Shown piece by piece: positions 18,183 to 26,632 of a stretch of 64,000 nucleotides of DNA. The notes under the pieces were generated by a model. The model made no database searches, was not told the DNA's origin, and saw only the letters and a program-made list of their open reading frames with translations. Source of the DNA: Pseudomonas cannabina (GTDB lineage: Bacteria; Pseudomonadota; Gammaproteobacteria; Pseudomonadales; Pseudomonadaceae); NCBI RefSeq assembly GCF_900100365.1, contig NZ_FNKU01000001.1, forward strand, positions 5,386,001-5,450,000. Direction: 5' to 3'. The stretch's first letter is position 1, and each line of letters opens with the position of its first letter. Position numbers and translations under genes: made by a program.

Positions 18183-19910
18183 CTAGCGGCTAGTCGAGGT
18201 CTTCGCTTCCGTGCGAGTCAACGCCGTACACAAAGCGCGTTCGGCCTGGCTTTTGCGCAATTGCTGCCAGCGCGCCAAGACTCCTTTCGGGGCCCATATC
18301 TGTGGTTCCGAGGCTTCGAAGTTATCCTCGTTCTCGCGTCGGGCCACGTAGTTTTTTGCATCATTGAAGGCTTGTTGCAGGTCATCGGTTTCGACCAGTG
18401 CCCTGGCAAACAGCGCATCGCCGAAATAGGTGAAATCGGCTTCTTCCGAGCAGCCGAAGGATACCCTGTCCGCGCGGGAGGCGGTCATGATCAGGGTGCG
18501 TTCGTCCTTGAGGTCCGGAGTGAACCCCCCGGAATAGCAGGCTGAAATCACCACCACCTTGTCGCGGTTTTTCAGCGGGGCGAGGGCGGCAGCCAGCGCA
18601 TCGGCGGGCAGGTCGGCCAGCGACAGGCGCGGTTGATCGAGCACCAGTTCGTGATCCTGCGTGCCGTGGCTGGTCAGGTAGATGAATACCAGGTCTTCCG
18701 GGCCGGTGCGTTGGGCGAGCGTCTGCACCGCGCGGGTGATGGTTTCGCGAGTGGCCATCGGCCGGTCATCCATGTGGTCGCGATGGTTGACCAGGCTGAC
18801 CTGCCCGACAGCGCCAAATCGGGATTTCAGCAGGTTGCTGACGTAGTCCGCCTCGCGCATGAACACGCTCTGCTTGCCGTCGCCACCCACCACCAGCGTG
18901 TACAGCTCGGTGGCGGGCGTGGAGGCCGGAACGGCGGCTAGCGCCTTGTCCAGCAGCGAGCCCTGTGCGAGCAGCCCGGCTTCAAGGGTGTCGGGCAGCA
19001 ATTTGCCCTTGGCGTCGCGCACGCGCTGGCCGTTGGCCCAGATGCCGCGCTGCTCTTTGCCATCCGGGGAAATCAGCACGCCGTTGCCCTGATAAGTGTC
19101 ATCGGCAAACTGACCGACATAGCGGCTGCCGTCAGCCAGTTGCAATTGACCCTGGCCCATGAATCGCCAGTTATCGAAGTCGCCCTGATAGCGGCTGCCG
19201 TCGGAGCCAATCAGTTCGCCCTTGCCGGTCAGGGCACCTTCCTTGAATTCGCCGCTCCAGACATCGCCATCGCTGTTTTCATAGCGGCCTTTGCCGTCAA
19301 TCTGGCTGTTGCGGAAATGACCGACATATTGATCGCCATCAGCACTGGTGAAGCTGCCGATGCCCTGCAACTGACCGTTGACGAAGTTGCCGCTGTACTG
19401 ATTGTCGCTGGCGTCACTGCGCGAGCCTTCGCCGTTGGCCTTGCCTTTGGCGAACATGCCCTGATGCTGGCTGCCGTCTTCCAGTTCCAGGCGACCGGGG
19501 CCATCGTACTGGCCTGCCTTGAACTGACCGCGATAGAGCACGCCCTTGTCTTTCTGCGTACCTTCGCCCTCACGCAGGCCGAGTTTGAAACTGCCGACGT
19601 AGCTCGCGCCGTTGTGGCTGGTCAGCCGCCCCTGGCCATGAAACAGGCCCTGCTCGAAGCCGCCTTTATAAACGTCGCCGTTAGCGGCGTGCCACTCGCC
19701 CTGACCTTGCCACAGACCGTTGGCGAAATGCCCGGCGTACCAGCTGCCGTTGGGATAGTCGATCCGGCCTTCGCCCTGCAATACGCCATTGACCAGATCG
19801 CCGCGATAGCGTCCGCCGTCGGGCAGACGGCCGTCAGGGGGCAGCAGTGATTCGCCATCACCGCAGCCTGCGATCAGAAGTGTCAAAGCCAGTGGAGCGA
19901 GCGCGCGCAT
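18183..19910 (-). CDS. Lipoprotein with MORN repeats and C13/caspase-like peptidase domain
   Basis: The 575-residue protein begins with a lipoprotein signal (LIAGC, Cys16). About eleven full MORN-type repeats follow, plus a partial one (residues about 32-296; pattern Y-x-G-x-F-x-x-G-x-x-x-G-x-G), each 22-24 residues. The C-terminal domain (about 335-545) looks like a C13/legumain-caspase fold: TSHG supplies His415 and ISACYSGG supplies Cys458, both after hydrophobic strands (LVFIYL, KVVVIS). MORN arrays often bind lipids or form extended scaffolds. A surface or periplasmic lipoprotein protease is the best reading; substrate unknown. It may be cotranscribed with the NAD(P)-binding protein at 17514-18155. 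Confidence 0.88.
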   Translation of the reverse strand: MRALAPLALTLLIAGCGDGESLLPPDGRLPDGGRYRGDLVNGVLQGEGRIDYPNGSWYAGHFANGLWQGQGEWHAANGDVYKGGFEQGLFHGQGRLTSHNGASYVGSFKLGLREGEGTQKDKGVLYRGQFKAGQYDGPGRLELEDGSQHQGMFAKGKANGEGSRSDASDNQYSGNFVNGQLQGIGSFTSADGDQYVGHFRNSQIDGKGRYENSDGDVWSGEFKEGALTGKGELIGSDGSRYQGDFDNWRFMGQGQLQLADGSRYVGQFADDTYQGNGVLISPDGKEQRGIWANGQRVRDAKGKLLPDTLEAGLLAQGSLLDKALAAVPASTPATELYTLVVGGDGKQSVFMREADYVSNLLKSRFGAVGQVSLVNHRDHMDDRPMATRETITRAVQTLAQRTGPEDLVFIYLTSHGTQDHELVLDQPRLSLADLPADALAAALAPLKNRDKVVVISACYSGGFTPDLKDERTLIMTASRADRVSFGCSEEADFTYFGDALFARALVETDDLQQAFNDAKNYVARRENEDNFEASEPQIWAPKGVLARWQQLRKSQAERALCTALTRTEAKTSTSR

Positions 19911-19985
19911 GAGAGATCCCGGAAGATTGGTTCAGTGGCGAGCCTGGCTCTGCTGAGCAGATGTTATAGGTCACGACCGCGTAGG

Positions 19986-20619
19986 TGTAACGACCTGCAA
20001 TCGAAATGGCCCGGACCTGCAATCATCGCGTTTTTCGACCGGGATTAATTGCGTCTATCCGGCACCGCGAACCAGCATTGACTGCAAACGAACCTGCATC
20101 CACCCACTTCGACCTGCAATCGAGAGCGGCCGACCAGGATTAAATGCGACTGAAAACCGATGATTTTAGCGGGGTTTACGCGGATGCACTCGGCTTAGTG
20201 CACTTTCTGTTTCATTGCTCCGCACCCTGTACTGCGATCACACGATTCAGTCCGGTAGCCCGGTAGCGCTGCTGTTGGAAGCTCCAACCTCTTACCTCCG
20301 TAAGGTGCCATCGTCAAGTTTGTCTCTTTAGACTCTAGAATTTGTGAACGTACTGTATCAAAAATTAAAAACCGCCCTATTGAGACGCAAAAAGCGTCTC
20401 GGCCATACGTCTCACAAGGGTGTGCTCAAATGAGACATAAGCGGCGAGCGATCACTCGCAAATAATTCCGGTTCATGACAATCGATTGCAGGTCGAACCA
20501 GATGAACGCAGGTTCATTCGCAAATAATCCCGGTTTGCTGGCTCGGATAGATGCAATCAATCCTGGTCGAAAAACGCGATGATTGCAGGTCCGGGCCATT
20601 TCGATTGCAGGCCGCTACA
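19986..20619. mobile_element. 634-bp non-autonomous mobile element with complex ends
   Basis: The element is bounded by TGTA...TACA and a 6-bp direct repeat CGTAGG on both sides (19980-19985 and 20620-20625), consistent with target duplication. The outer 50 bp are almost perfect inverted repeats. Both arms (about 170 bp) consist of repeated motifs of the type CGACCTGCAATCGA and CGACCGGGATTAATTGCG, looking like multiple transposase-binding sites. The centre (20160-20445) has no ORF of note but contains the hairpin GAGACGC-AAAAA-GCGTCTC (20382-20400). Ends with several internal repeats and a 4-8-bp duplication suggest an IS21-like parent, which is inference. Confidence 0.85.
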
Positions 20620-20649
20620 CGTAGGAGTATGCCGCAGCCAGTAAGGGGG

Positions 20650-20677
20650 ATGAAACAGTCTGTTACGACTGTTTCAT
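20650..20677. terminator. Hairpin between mobile element and maoC-like gene
   Basis: A perfect 11-bp stem ATGAAACAGTC / GACTGTTTCAT with a six-base loop lies 13 bp beyond the MaoC stop. On the plus strand it is followed by ATTTTAAA; on the minus strand, the direction of the MaoC gene, no U-tract follows. It is nonetheless the only terminator-like structure at the end of that gene. Confidence 0.5.
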
Positions 20678-20689
20678 ATTTTAAACGTG

Positions 20690-21130
20690 TTACACGAAAC
20701 ACAGCGTCAACGGTTCGGCCACGAAAGCGGGTTTTTCCTGGCCTTCGATTTCCAGCGTGGCCGTGGCTTTGAGCAACCACTGGCCGGGCTTCTTCTCGGT
20801 GGCGTCGGTTAACTGGACCTTCAGGCGCACCCGCGAGTTGACCAGCACCGGCTGCACGAAACGCACGCTGTCCATGCCATAGTTGACTGCCATCTTGAGG
20901 CCTTCGGGCAGCACCATGATGCCTTCCATGAGTTTGGGGATCAGCGACAGCGAGAGAAAGCCATGAGCGATGGTCGCCCCAAACGGGGTTTGTGCCGCTT
21001 TGACCGGGTCGACGTGAATGAACTGAAAATCCCCGGTCGCTTCGGCGAACAGGTTGATACGCTCCTGGTCAATGGTCAGCCAGTCTGAACATTCCGGCTC
21101 CTTGCCTACGTGATTCTGGAGTTCTGTCAC
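20690..21130 (-). CDS. MaoC-family hot-dog dehydratase, start region disturbed
   Basis: From a GTG at 21130 the protein has 146 residues with the (R)-hydratase motif FAEATGDFQFIHVDP followed by FGATIAHGFLSLSL, i.e. a MaoC/PhaJ-like single hot-dog hydratase acting on enoyl-CoAs. A better start exists in another frame: an ATG at 21146-21144 preceded by AAGGAAA would give MPFVPVTEL... if the following run of five T were four. Either a one-base insertion has broken the natural start and the GTG rescues expression, or the run was miscounted in sequencing. Confidence 0.85.
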   Translation of the reverse strand: MTELQNHVGKEPECSDWLTIDQERINLFAEATGDFQFIHVDPVKAAQTPFGATIAHGFLSLSLIPKLMEGIMVLPEGLKMAVNYGMDSVRFVQPVLVNSRVRLKVQLTDATEKKPGQWLLKATATLEIEGQEKPAFVAEPLTLCFV

Positions 21131-21360
21131 AGGAACAAAAAGGCATGTCGCTTTCCTTGTCTGGTGGTGGAGTGGTTGCTCGTCGCCGCGCCTGGCAATC
21201 AGGGCGCAATCAGGGCCTGCGAGCAAACCACAAGATCAGCAGAGGGTTGGCGGTTGGTCAAGCAACCGCCGTGATGCGAATACCCGCTGATAGCCTTTGT
21301 CACAGCATGTTTATAATGGCGCTGTGAATGCGCCGGATTCTTTTCTTTGCTGGAGTTCTC

Positions 21361-21723
21361 ATGTTGTTACGGGGTTTGACGTGGCTGGTGCTGTTCCAAT
21401 TGCTCGGGACGGCGCTCAACCACCTGTTTCTGTCGATATTGCCCGGCCCGATCATCGGGCTGGTGTTGCTGATGGCTTATCTGATGACGCGCGGTGAAGT
21501 CAGCGAACCGCTCAGCGTCGCCGCCAGCAGCCTGCTGCGCTATCTGCCGCTGTTGCTGGTGCCGCCAGCTGTAGGGGTGATGGTCTACGCGGCGGCGATT
21601 GCCGAGGACTTCTGGGCGATCTTCGGCACGTTGACCCTGTCGTTGATGATTTCGCTGACCTTCGCTGGCTGGCTGATGCAGCAACTGATCAGGCGCCAGA
21701 CGCGCCGTCAGGAACGGCCATGA
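21361..21723 (+). CDS. LrgA/CidA-family membrane protein
   Basis: The 120-residue protein has four predicted membrane segments and the LrgA/CidA signature LFLSILPGPIIGLVLLMAYL. The family forms holin-like complexes linked to murein hydrolase control and, in some bacteria, export of small metabolites such as pyruvate or glycolate. The ATG at 21361 has GGAG five bases upstream; an in-frame ATG at 21328 lacks a ribosome site. The stop overlaps the LrgB gene (ATGA). Confidence 0.92.
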   Translation: MLLRGLTWLVLFQLLGTALNHLFLSILPGPIIGLVLLMAYLMTRGEVSEPLSVAASSLLRYLPLLLVPPAVGVMVYAAAIAEDFWAIFGTLTLSLMISLTFAGWLMQQLIRRQTRRQERP

Positions 21724-22436
21724 GCCTGGACTGGCATGGCGCGTGGCTGTCAGTGATTCACCACCCGCTGTTCGGTATCGCCATCACGCTGGGCGCCTAT
21801 CAACTGGCGATGGCCGCCTACGAGAAAACCCGCTGGCTGTTCCTGCAACCGGTGCTGGTCTCGATGGTGGTAGTTATCGGGATCGTGCTGTTCTGTGACC
21901 TGCAATACGCGGAGTACCGCAAAAGCACCGAGATACTGGGGATTCTGCTCGGCCCGGCGACGGTTGCCCTGGCCGTGCCGCTTTATCTGAATATGCGGCG
22001 TATCCGGCAGTTGCTCTGGCCGACCTTGACTACGCTGGTGGTTGGCGGGGTCTTTGCCACCGGGCTGTGTGTCGGGCTGGGCGTATTGTTCGGTGCCGAC
22101 CACATGATCCTGATGACCATGGCGCCCAAGTCAGTGACCTCGCCCATCGCCATGCTGGTCGCTGAACAGATCGGCGGTGTTGCGGCGCTGGCGGCGGTTT
22201 TTGTGTTGATTACCGGCGTGTTCGGTGCCATTTTCGGCCCGGGCCTGTTGACGCTGGCCGGGGTCGATAACCCGGCGGCGCGCGGTATGGCCCTGGGGCT
22301 GGCGGCACATGCGGTAGGAACATCCGTGGCATTGCAGGAAAGTGAAGAAGCAGGGGCTTTTGCTGCGTTGGCAATGAGTTTGATGGGCGTTGCAACGGCA
22401 CTGTTCCTGCCGCTGGCAATGTCGCTGGCTATTTAA
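21720..22436 (+). CDS. LrgB/CidB-family membrane protein
   Basis: The 238-residue multi-pass protein carries the LrgB blocks GPATVALAVPLY, APKSVTSPIAM, and GLAAHAVGTSVAL near the C terminus. It is coupled to the LrgA-like gene and would act with it as a two-part transporter or murein-hydrolase modulator in the inner membrane. No LytSR-type regulator is adjacent. Confidence 0.94.
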   Translation: MSLDWHGAWLSVIHHPLFGIAITLGAYQLAMAAYEKTRWLFLQPVLVSMVVVIGIVLFCDLQYAEYRKSTEILGILLGPATVALAVPLYLNMRRIRQLLWPTLTTLVVGGVFATGLCVGLGVLFGADHMILMTMAPKSVTSPIAMLVAEQIGGVAALAAVFVLITGVFGAIFGPGLLTLAGVDNPAARGMALGLAAHAVGTSVALQESEEAGAFAALAMSLMGVATALFLPLAMSLAI

Positions 22437-22451
22437 GGGGGAAGGGTTTTC

Positions 22452-23042
22452 ATGACATTGCCACTATTTCCGCTGAACGCCGTGTTGTTTCCGGGGTGCA
22501 TTCTTGATCTGCAGCTGTTTGAAGCGCGCTATCTGGACATGATCGGCCGCTGCATGAAGCAGGGCGAAGGGTTCGGGGTGGTGTGCATCACCGAGGGCAG
22601 CGAGACCGGCCCGGTGCCGGGCGGTTATTCGCGGATCGGCTGCGAAGCGCTGGTTCAGGATTTTCAGCAGCAGGACAACGGCCTGCTGGGCATCCGCGTG
22701 GTCGGCGGGCGTCGTTTCCGCGTGGTGGCGGCCGAGGTGCAGCGTGATCAGTTGCTGGTGGCCGAGGTGGAATGGCTGGAAGAGCCCGAGGAGCGCCCGT
22801 TACAGGAAGAAGACGCCGATCTGGTTGCGCTGCTTGAAGCGTTGGCAGAACACCCGATGGTCGCGTCGTTGAACATGGGCGTCTCTGCCGAGGGCCAGTA
22901 TTCATTGTCCAATCAGCTCGCCTACCTGCTGCCGTTCACCGAGCAGGACAAAGTCGAGCTGTTGGAAATCGACGATCCCGAAGAACGCCTCGACGCGATT
23001 CAGGAACTGCTCGATGAAATGCAGGGCGATATGCAGGCTTGA
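22452..23042 (+). CDS. Lon-protease N-terminal (substrate-binding) domain protein
   Basis: The 196-residue stand-alone LON-substrate-binding (PUA-like) protein starts with LPLFPLNAVLFPGCILDLQLFEARYLDM, the LonN hallmark (split here: LPLFPLNAVLFPG and FEARYLDMI), and lacks ATPase or peptidase domains. Such YcaO-unrelated LonN-only proteins are widespread but uncharacterised. It is 15 bp after the LrgB gene, so possibly cotranscribed. Confidence 0.9.
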   Translation: MTLPLFPLNAVLFPGCILDLQLFEARYLDMIGRCMKQGEGFGVVCITEGSETGPVPGGYSRIGCEALVQDFQQQDNGLLGIRVVGGRRFRVVAAEVQRDQLLVAEVEWLEEPEERPLQEEDADLVALLEALAEHPMVASLNMGVSAEGQYSLSNQLAYLLPFTEQDKVELLEIDDPEERLDAIQELLDEMQGDMQA

Positions 23043-23078
23043 GCTTTGGAAAGTCATTTCGCTCAGCACTGATATCAA

Positions 23079-23246
23079 GGGCTTCTGCCCGGAGGGCGTA
23101 GGAGAGGACCGGGCGACGCTTCGCTTGTCCGCGATGGGCTGCGAAGCGGACCTAAAACAGGTGATCCAGGTTGTGTCTGATGTACCGTATGCACCGGTTT
23201 TGCTGCCGGTTCCCGGCAGTTCGCGGACAAGCGAAGCGTCGCTCGG
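23079..23246 (+). repeat. Dispersed repeat, family B, copy 2
   Basis: This copy shares with the copy at 17321 the start GGGCTTCTGCCCGGAGGGCG, the core GCGATGGGCTGCGAAGCGG, and the end TGCTGCCGGTTCCCGGCAG-TTCGCGGACAAGCG. It differs by carrying an inserted REP half (CGGGCGACGCTTCGCTTGTCC) in place of the ACGACGGCT segment, and continues into another REP half up to about 23300. Confidence 0.75.
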
Positions 23247-23318
23247 TCCCTCCTACAGAAACCGGTATATCGTGGACAAGCGAAGCGTCGCCCGGTCCGC
23301 TCCCTCATTCAGGCTGAA

Positions 23319-23885
23319 TCAACGTGGCGGGTAGTGTTCCAGAATCTTTGCGACGGTGGCGCGGATGGCCTGGTCGCGTTCGGTCGGGTTGCCGGCGTTG
23401 TCGTTGAGGATGCGCTCGGTGCTGCCGCGCCAGACCAGTTTGCCGTCCTTGCCGTCGAACAGGTCGACCTGCAACGTGCTGACTTTGTAGTCCACGCTGC
23501 GCGTTTCGGTGTTCATCGGGCCGTTCCAGTAGCCATAACCGCCCCAAGGGTTCCAGCCGCCACCGTAGTTGCTGCTCACCGTTTGTTGACGGTTTTCAAC
23601 GATCAGCCAGGCCTGCACTTTCACATCCGCACGCGCCCCTGAGGCGGTCATGCGCAAGCCGCGCTGGTCCAGTTGGTCGCTGATGGACTGGCGGATGCGC
23701 TGTTCGGTCAGGTCGCTCTTGAGCCGCGGGTCGTTATCCGGCTGATACTGAACGGCGGGCTCTTTCCAGCTCCAGCTGCGATAGCCGACAAAATCCCGCT
23801 GGGCATCGAAATCGCGGTTGATCGAGTTGCTCTGGCAGGCGGCCAGCAGCAGAGCGCAGGACAGCAGGGCAATACGGCGGAACAT
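23319..23885 (-). CDS. DUF4136 lipoprotein
   Basis: The 188-residue lipoprotein has signal peptide LLLAAC (Cys17). The family pattern is RSWSWKEPA near the N terminus, a DQRGLRMTASGARADVKVQAWL block, and a C-terminal LFDGKDGKLVWRGSTE. A Gly/Tyr/Trp-rich loop (YGGGWNPWGGYGYW) sits in the middle. It is a paralogue of the next gene upstream (23904-24527), 18 bp away and on the same strand. Periplasmic/outer-membrane; function unknown. Confidence 0.9.
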   Translation of the reverse strand: MFRRIALLSCALLLAACQSNSINRDFDAQRDFVGYRSWSWKEPAVQYQPDNDPRLKSDLTEQRIRQSISDQLDQRGLRMTASGARADVKVQAWLIVENRQQTVSSNYGGGWNPWGGYGYWNGPMNTETRSVDYKVSTLQVDLFDGKDGKLVWRGSTERILNDNAGNPTERDQAIRATVAKILEHYPPR

Positions 23886-23903
23886 GGCAATTCTCCGAAA
23901 CGA

Positions 23904-24527
23904 TTACGAAGGCGGATAGGCCGTCAGCGCCTGTTGCACGGCCTGACGTAAAGCTTTGCTGCGGTCTGCCAGATTGTTGCTGCTGCGCGCATCGGCGCTG
24001 GCGCTCCAGACCGGCTGGCCGGTGCGGGCGTCGAACAGGTTGATCTGCACTACCATGACTTTTTCCTGATACGTGCGCACCACCGGCACGCTGGCATAGC
24101 CGCCATAACCGGGCCGATACCCGCTGTAAGGGCCATAACCCGCACCGCCACCGTAATACGGATCGACATCCTCGCGCACCTGCCGCAGCCGGACTTCCTG
24201 ACGCGTCGTCGTGCTGACATACAGGTCCGCAGGCTGATTGTTGCGCGCTGGGCGCAAGCCGCGCTGGTCAAGACCGTTGCTCAAGGCCTCGACCACCTGT
24301 GCCGAATCGACCCATGCGGTACCGGGCGGCAACTGGCCGTTGAGCCAGCCCCAGGTCCGATAGCGCCCGTAGTCGCGCGGCGGCGCGGGGTAAGCGCTCA
24401 GGTCCAGGGTGTTTTTCGCTTGCGGCGGCGCAGGCGGCATCGGCAGCGAACTGGCTACGTACGGGTTGTCGCTCTGGCAGGCGCTGATCCCGAAAAACAA
24501 AGCCAGCAAGGCAAGACGGTGTTTCAT
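23904..24527 (-). CDS. DUF4136 lipoprotein (paralogue)
   Basis: The 207-residue lipoprotein has a signal ending GISAC (Cys17), [17 protein letters not shown], the Gly/Tyr-rich segment [20 protein letters not shown], and the conserved [19 protein letters not shown] end. The ATG at 24527 is chosen because the signal peptide begins there; the frame is open further upstream. It forms a tandem pair with 23319-23885, evidently by duplication. Confidence 0.9.
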   Translation of the reverse strand: MKHRLALLALFFGISACQSDNPYVASSLPMPPAPPQAKNTLDLSAYPAPPRDYGRYRTWGWLNGQLPPGTAWVDSAQVVEALSNGLDQRGLRPARNNQPADLYVSTTTRQEVRLRQVREDVDPYYGGGAGYGPYSGYRPGYGGYASVPVVRTYQEKVMVVQINLFDARTGQPVWSASADARSSNNLADRSKALRQAVQQALTAYPPS

Positions 24528-24546
24528 GATGGTCTCCGCAGTGGTA

Positions 24547-25296
24547 TCAGACCGGACGGCACATCCAGTGCAGGTAGCGCCCCAGGCCTGCAAACGCCGG
24601 ATGGCGCCGATGCGCCAGCTCCATTTCCAGCAAATCCGTCAGGTCGGCCCGCGCCTGGAATTCAACCGGCATGTAATCGTGAAACACCCGCACGCCGCTA
24701 CGGGTTTGGACTTGCCACAGGCCCTCAAGTTGCGTCTCCAGTTCACGAGGGTCGAGAGGTTGCTGGGGCGTCAGGCTCTGTTTTTCCCCGGCCATGTCGT
24801 TCTTGCGCATCTTGCGAAAATGGCCTTTCAACAGGTTGCGGTAAATCAGCGCGTCGCGGTTATAAAACGCCAGCGACAGCCAGCCATCGGCTTCGGTGAG
24901 CTGGCGCAGGACGGGCAGAATCGTGTGCGGCTCGGCCAACCATTCCAGGACGGCGTGGCACAGCACCAGATCATAAGTGTCGCTTAGTAACTCGGGCAGC
25001 GCTTGCCAGGGTGCCTGAATAAACGTTGCCGTCTGTCCAGCATCGGTGAAACGCTGGCGGGCGCCCTCAAGCATCGGCTCGGCGGGTTCGGCCAATGTGA
25101 CCTCGTGTCCTTGCTCGGCCAGCCACAGCGCCATGTGACCCAAGCCCGCGCCGATATCCAGTACGCGCAGTGGTCGCTTGGGCAACGTTTCGGTCAGGTC
25201 GGCCTGCAACACGGCAAGGCGGATGGCCCCTTTGGCGCCGCCATAGATCTTTTCCGCGAACCGGGTCGCCAACTGGTCGAAATGGCGATCACTCAC
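24547..25296 (-). CDS. cmoM: tRNA cmo5U methyltransferase CmoM
   Basis: The 249-residue SAM-dependent methyltransferase has motif [13 protein letters not shown] (residues 46-57), acidic post-motif [11 protein letters not shown], and [12 protein letters not shown] (motif post-II). The start [20 protein letters not shown] is the CmoM N terminus; it uses GTG at 25296, overlapping the MazG-like gene by eight bases. CmoM methylates cmo5U at the tRNA wobble base. Ordinary class I methyltransferase of other function cannot be fully excluded. Confidence 0.88.
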   Translation of the reverse strand: MSDRHFDQLATRFAEKIYGGAKGAIRLAVLQADLTETLPKRPLRVLDIGAGLGHMALWLAEQGHEVTLAEPAEPMLEGARQRFTDAGQTATFIQAPWQALPELLSDTYDLVLCHAVLEWLAEPHTILPVLRQLTEADGWLSLAFYNRDALIYRNLLKGHFRKMRKNDMAGEKQSLTPQQPLDPRELETQLEGLWQVQTRSGVRVFHDYMPVEFQARADLTDLLEMELAHRRHPAFAGLGRYLHWMCRPV

Positions 25297-25600
25297 GAGC
25301 AAATCTCCGCTCGCTGTCCGCCAGCTTGTTGCGCACCACGGTTTCCATGTCCAGCCCCAGTTCGCTGCACAACAGCAACAGGTACAGAACAATGTCGCCC
25401 ACTTCCTGGCCTGCATGTTCCAGTTGATCGGCAGGCAGCTCGCGGGACTGGTCCTCGCGCAGCCACTGGAATATCTCCACCAGTTCGGCCATCTCAACGC
25501 TGGCGGCCATGGCCAGGTTCTTGGGGCTGTGAAAGGGCTTCCAGTCATTCTGGTCGCGAATACGGTGCAGGCGTTGGGTCAACTCGTCGAGGTTCATCAT
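25289..25600 (-). CDS. MazG-like nucleotide pyrophosphohydrolase
   Basis: The 103-residue all-alpha NTP-PPase has the metal-binding helices VEMAELVEIFQWL (ExxE/D) and GQEVGDIVLYLLLLCSELGLD (ExxD). Such small enzymes hydrolyse (d)NTPs, e.g. dCTP or modified nucleotides. The ATG at 25600 follows AGGAG and overlaps cmoM downstream. Confidence 0.92.
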   Translation of the reverse strand: MMNLDELTQRLHRIRDQNDWKPFHSPKNLAMAASVEMAELVEIFQWLREDQSRELPADQLEHAGQEVGDIVLYLLLLCSELGLDMETVVRNKLADSERRFARE

Positions 25601-25741
25601 GCTCTCCTGAAGACGCATAGCTTCAGGCGGAACGACTCGCCAGGCAAGGGGGCGTTGCGCTTTGTTCAGCAGACGCTCAGCCGTGCCCCAAGCCCTTACC
25701 CAGCCTTTACAAAGGAGCGAGGCTCCCGGATCAGGAAAAAC

Positions 25742-26602
25742 CTACTGGGTGACCGGCTGCCAGCCGCCGGTCATGTGCAGCAGCTTGTCATCGTCGTCGA
25801 TCTGGAACTGGCCGTGCGACCCCGCGGCGGTGGCCGACAGCATCACATCCGCCGGCAGGCGCACGGGCTTGTGGAACTGCACGCTGATCTCGACGTTTGA
25901 GGCAGGCAGATGCTCGTCCAGCGCGGCCAGCGCACGTGCCTTCAACCACATGCCGTGCGCGATGGCGCGCGGGAAGCCGAACATCTTGGCACTCGGTGCG
26001 CTCAGGTGAATCGGGTTGTAGTCGCCGGACACCTTGGCGTAATCGCGGCCAATCTGTGGCGGGGCTCGCCAGGTTTCCACTTGCAGCAGTGGCAGCGATA
26101 CGGGCTCTTCCTGCTCGGCAGACGAGCTGTCCGGCTGCGCGGCGGTGCAAAGCATGGTGCTTTCTTCCTCCCAGAGCAGACCCAGCCCGTCTTCGGCCTG
26201 CGTCACCAGGGTGAACATCGCGCCTTTGCGGTGCGGACGCAGGTTGGTGGCCTGCACGCTGATGTACAGCTGGCTCACGCCACCCAGCGGGCGATGGATG
26301 CGGATGCAGTTGTCGACATGAATCAGCCCCAGCAACGGGAACGGAAACTCCGGCGAGGTCATCAACTGCATCTGTAACTGAAACGCCATGACGTGCGGAT
26401 AGGTCGGCGGCAGCAGGCTGCTGTCTTCGAACCCGCAGACCTTGCGGTAAGCCTCAAGTTTTTCGCTGTCCACTGCGATCCAGCTGCGCAGGCCGAGATC
26501 CGGCAACTGCGAGCCCGTCACCTTGCGGCGGCGCAGTGCCGCCTGAAGGAACAGGTTGGAGAGGGGTTGCAGGGAGTCCAGGTAGCGCCAGTGAGCCGTC
26601 AT
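25742..26602 (-). CDS. MaoC-type double hot-dog hydratase
   Basis: The 286-residue protein has a degenerate N-terminal hot-dog and a C-terminal MaoC domain with YAKVSGDYNPIHLSAPSAKM, the (R)-enoyl-CoA hydratase motif with catalytic Asp/His. It lies 30 bp after the FabG-like gene on the same strand, and both face a thiolase. The set supplies hydratase, reductase and thiolase for a fatty-acid-like cycle acting on CoA or ACP thioesters. Confidence 0.88.
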   Translation of the reverse strand: MTAHWRYLDSLQPLSNLFLQAALRRRKVTGSQLPDLGLRSWIAVDSEKLEAYRKVCGFEDSSLLPPTYPHVMAFQLQMQLMTSPEFPFPLLGLIHVDNCIRIHRPLGGVSQLYISVQATNLRPHRKGAMFTLVTQAEDGLGLLWEEESTMLCTAAQPDSSSAEQEEPVSLPLLQVETWRAPPQIGRDYAKVSGDYNPIHLSAPSAKMFGFPRAIAHGMWLKARALAALDEHLPASNVEISVQFHKPVRLPADVMLSATAAGSHGQFQIDDDDKLLHMTGGWQPVTQ

Positions 26603-26632
26603 TATCCATCTCCTTGAATTCAGTACAGGGCC

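Noticed and set aside
19986..20619. CRISPR array, suggested by the repeated CGACCTGCAATC motifs
   Set aside because: Motif spacing is irregular, the motifs form mirror-image arms around a centre, and a target-site duplication flanks the whole; no cas genes.
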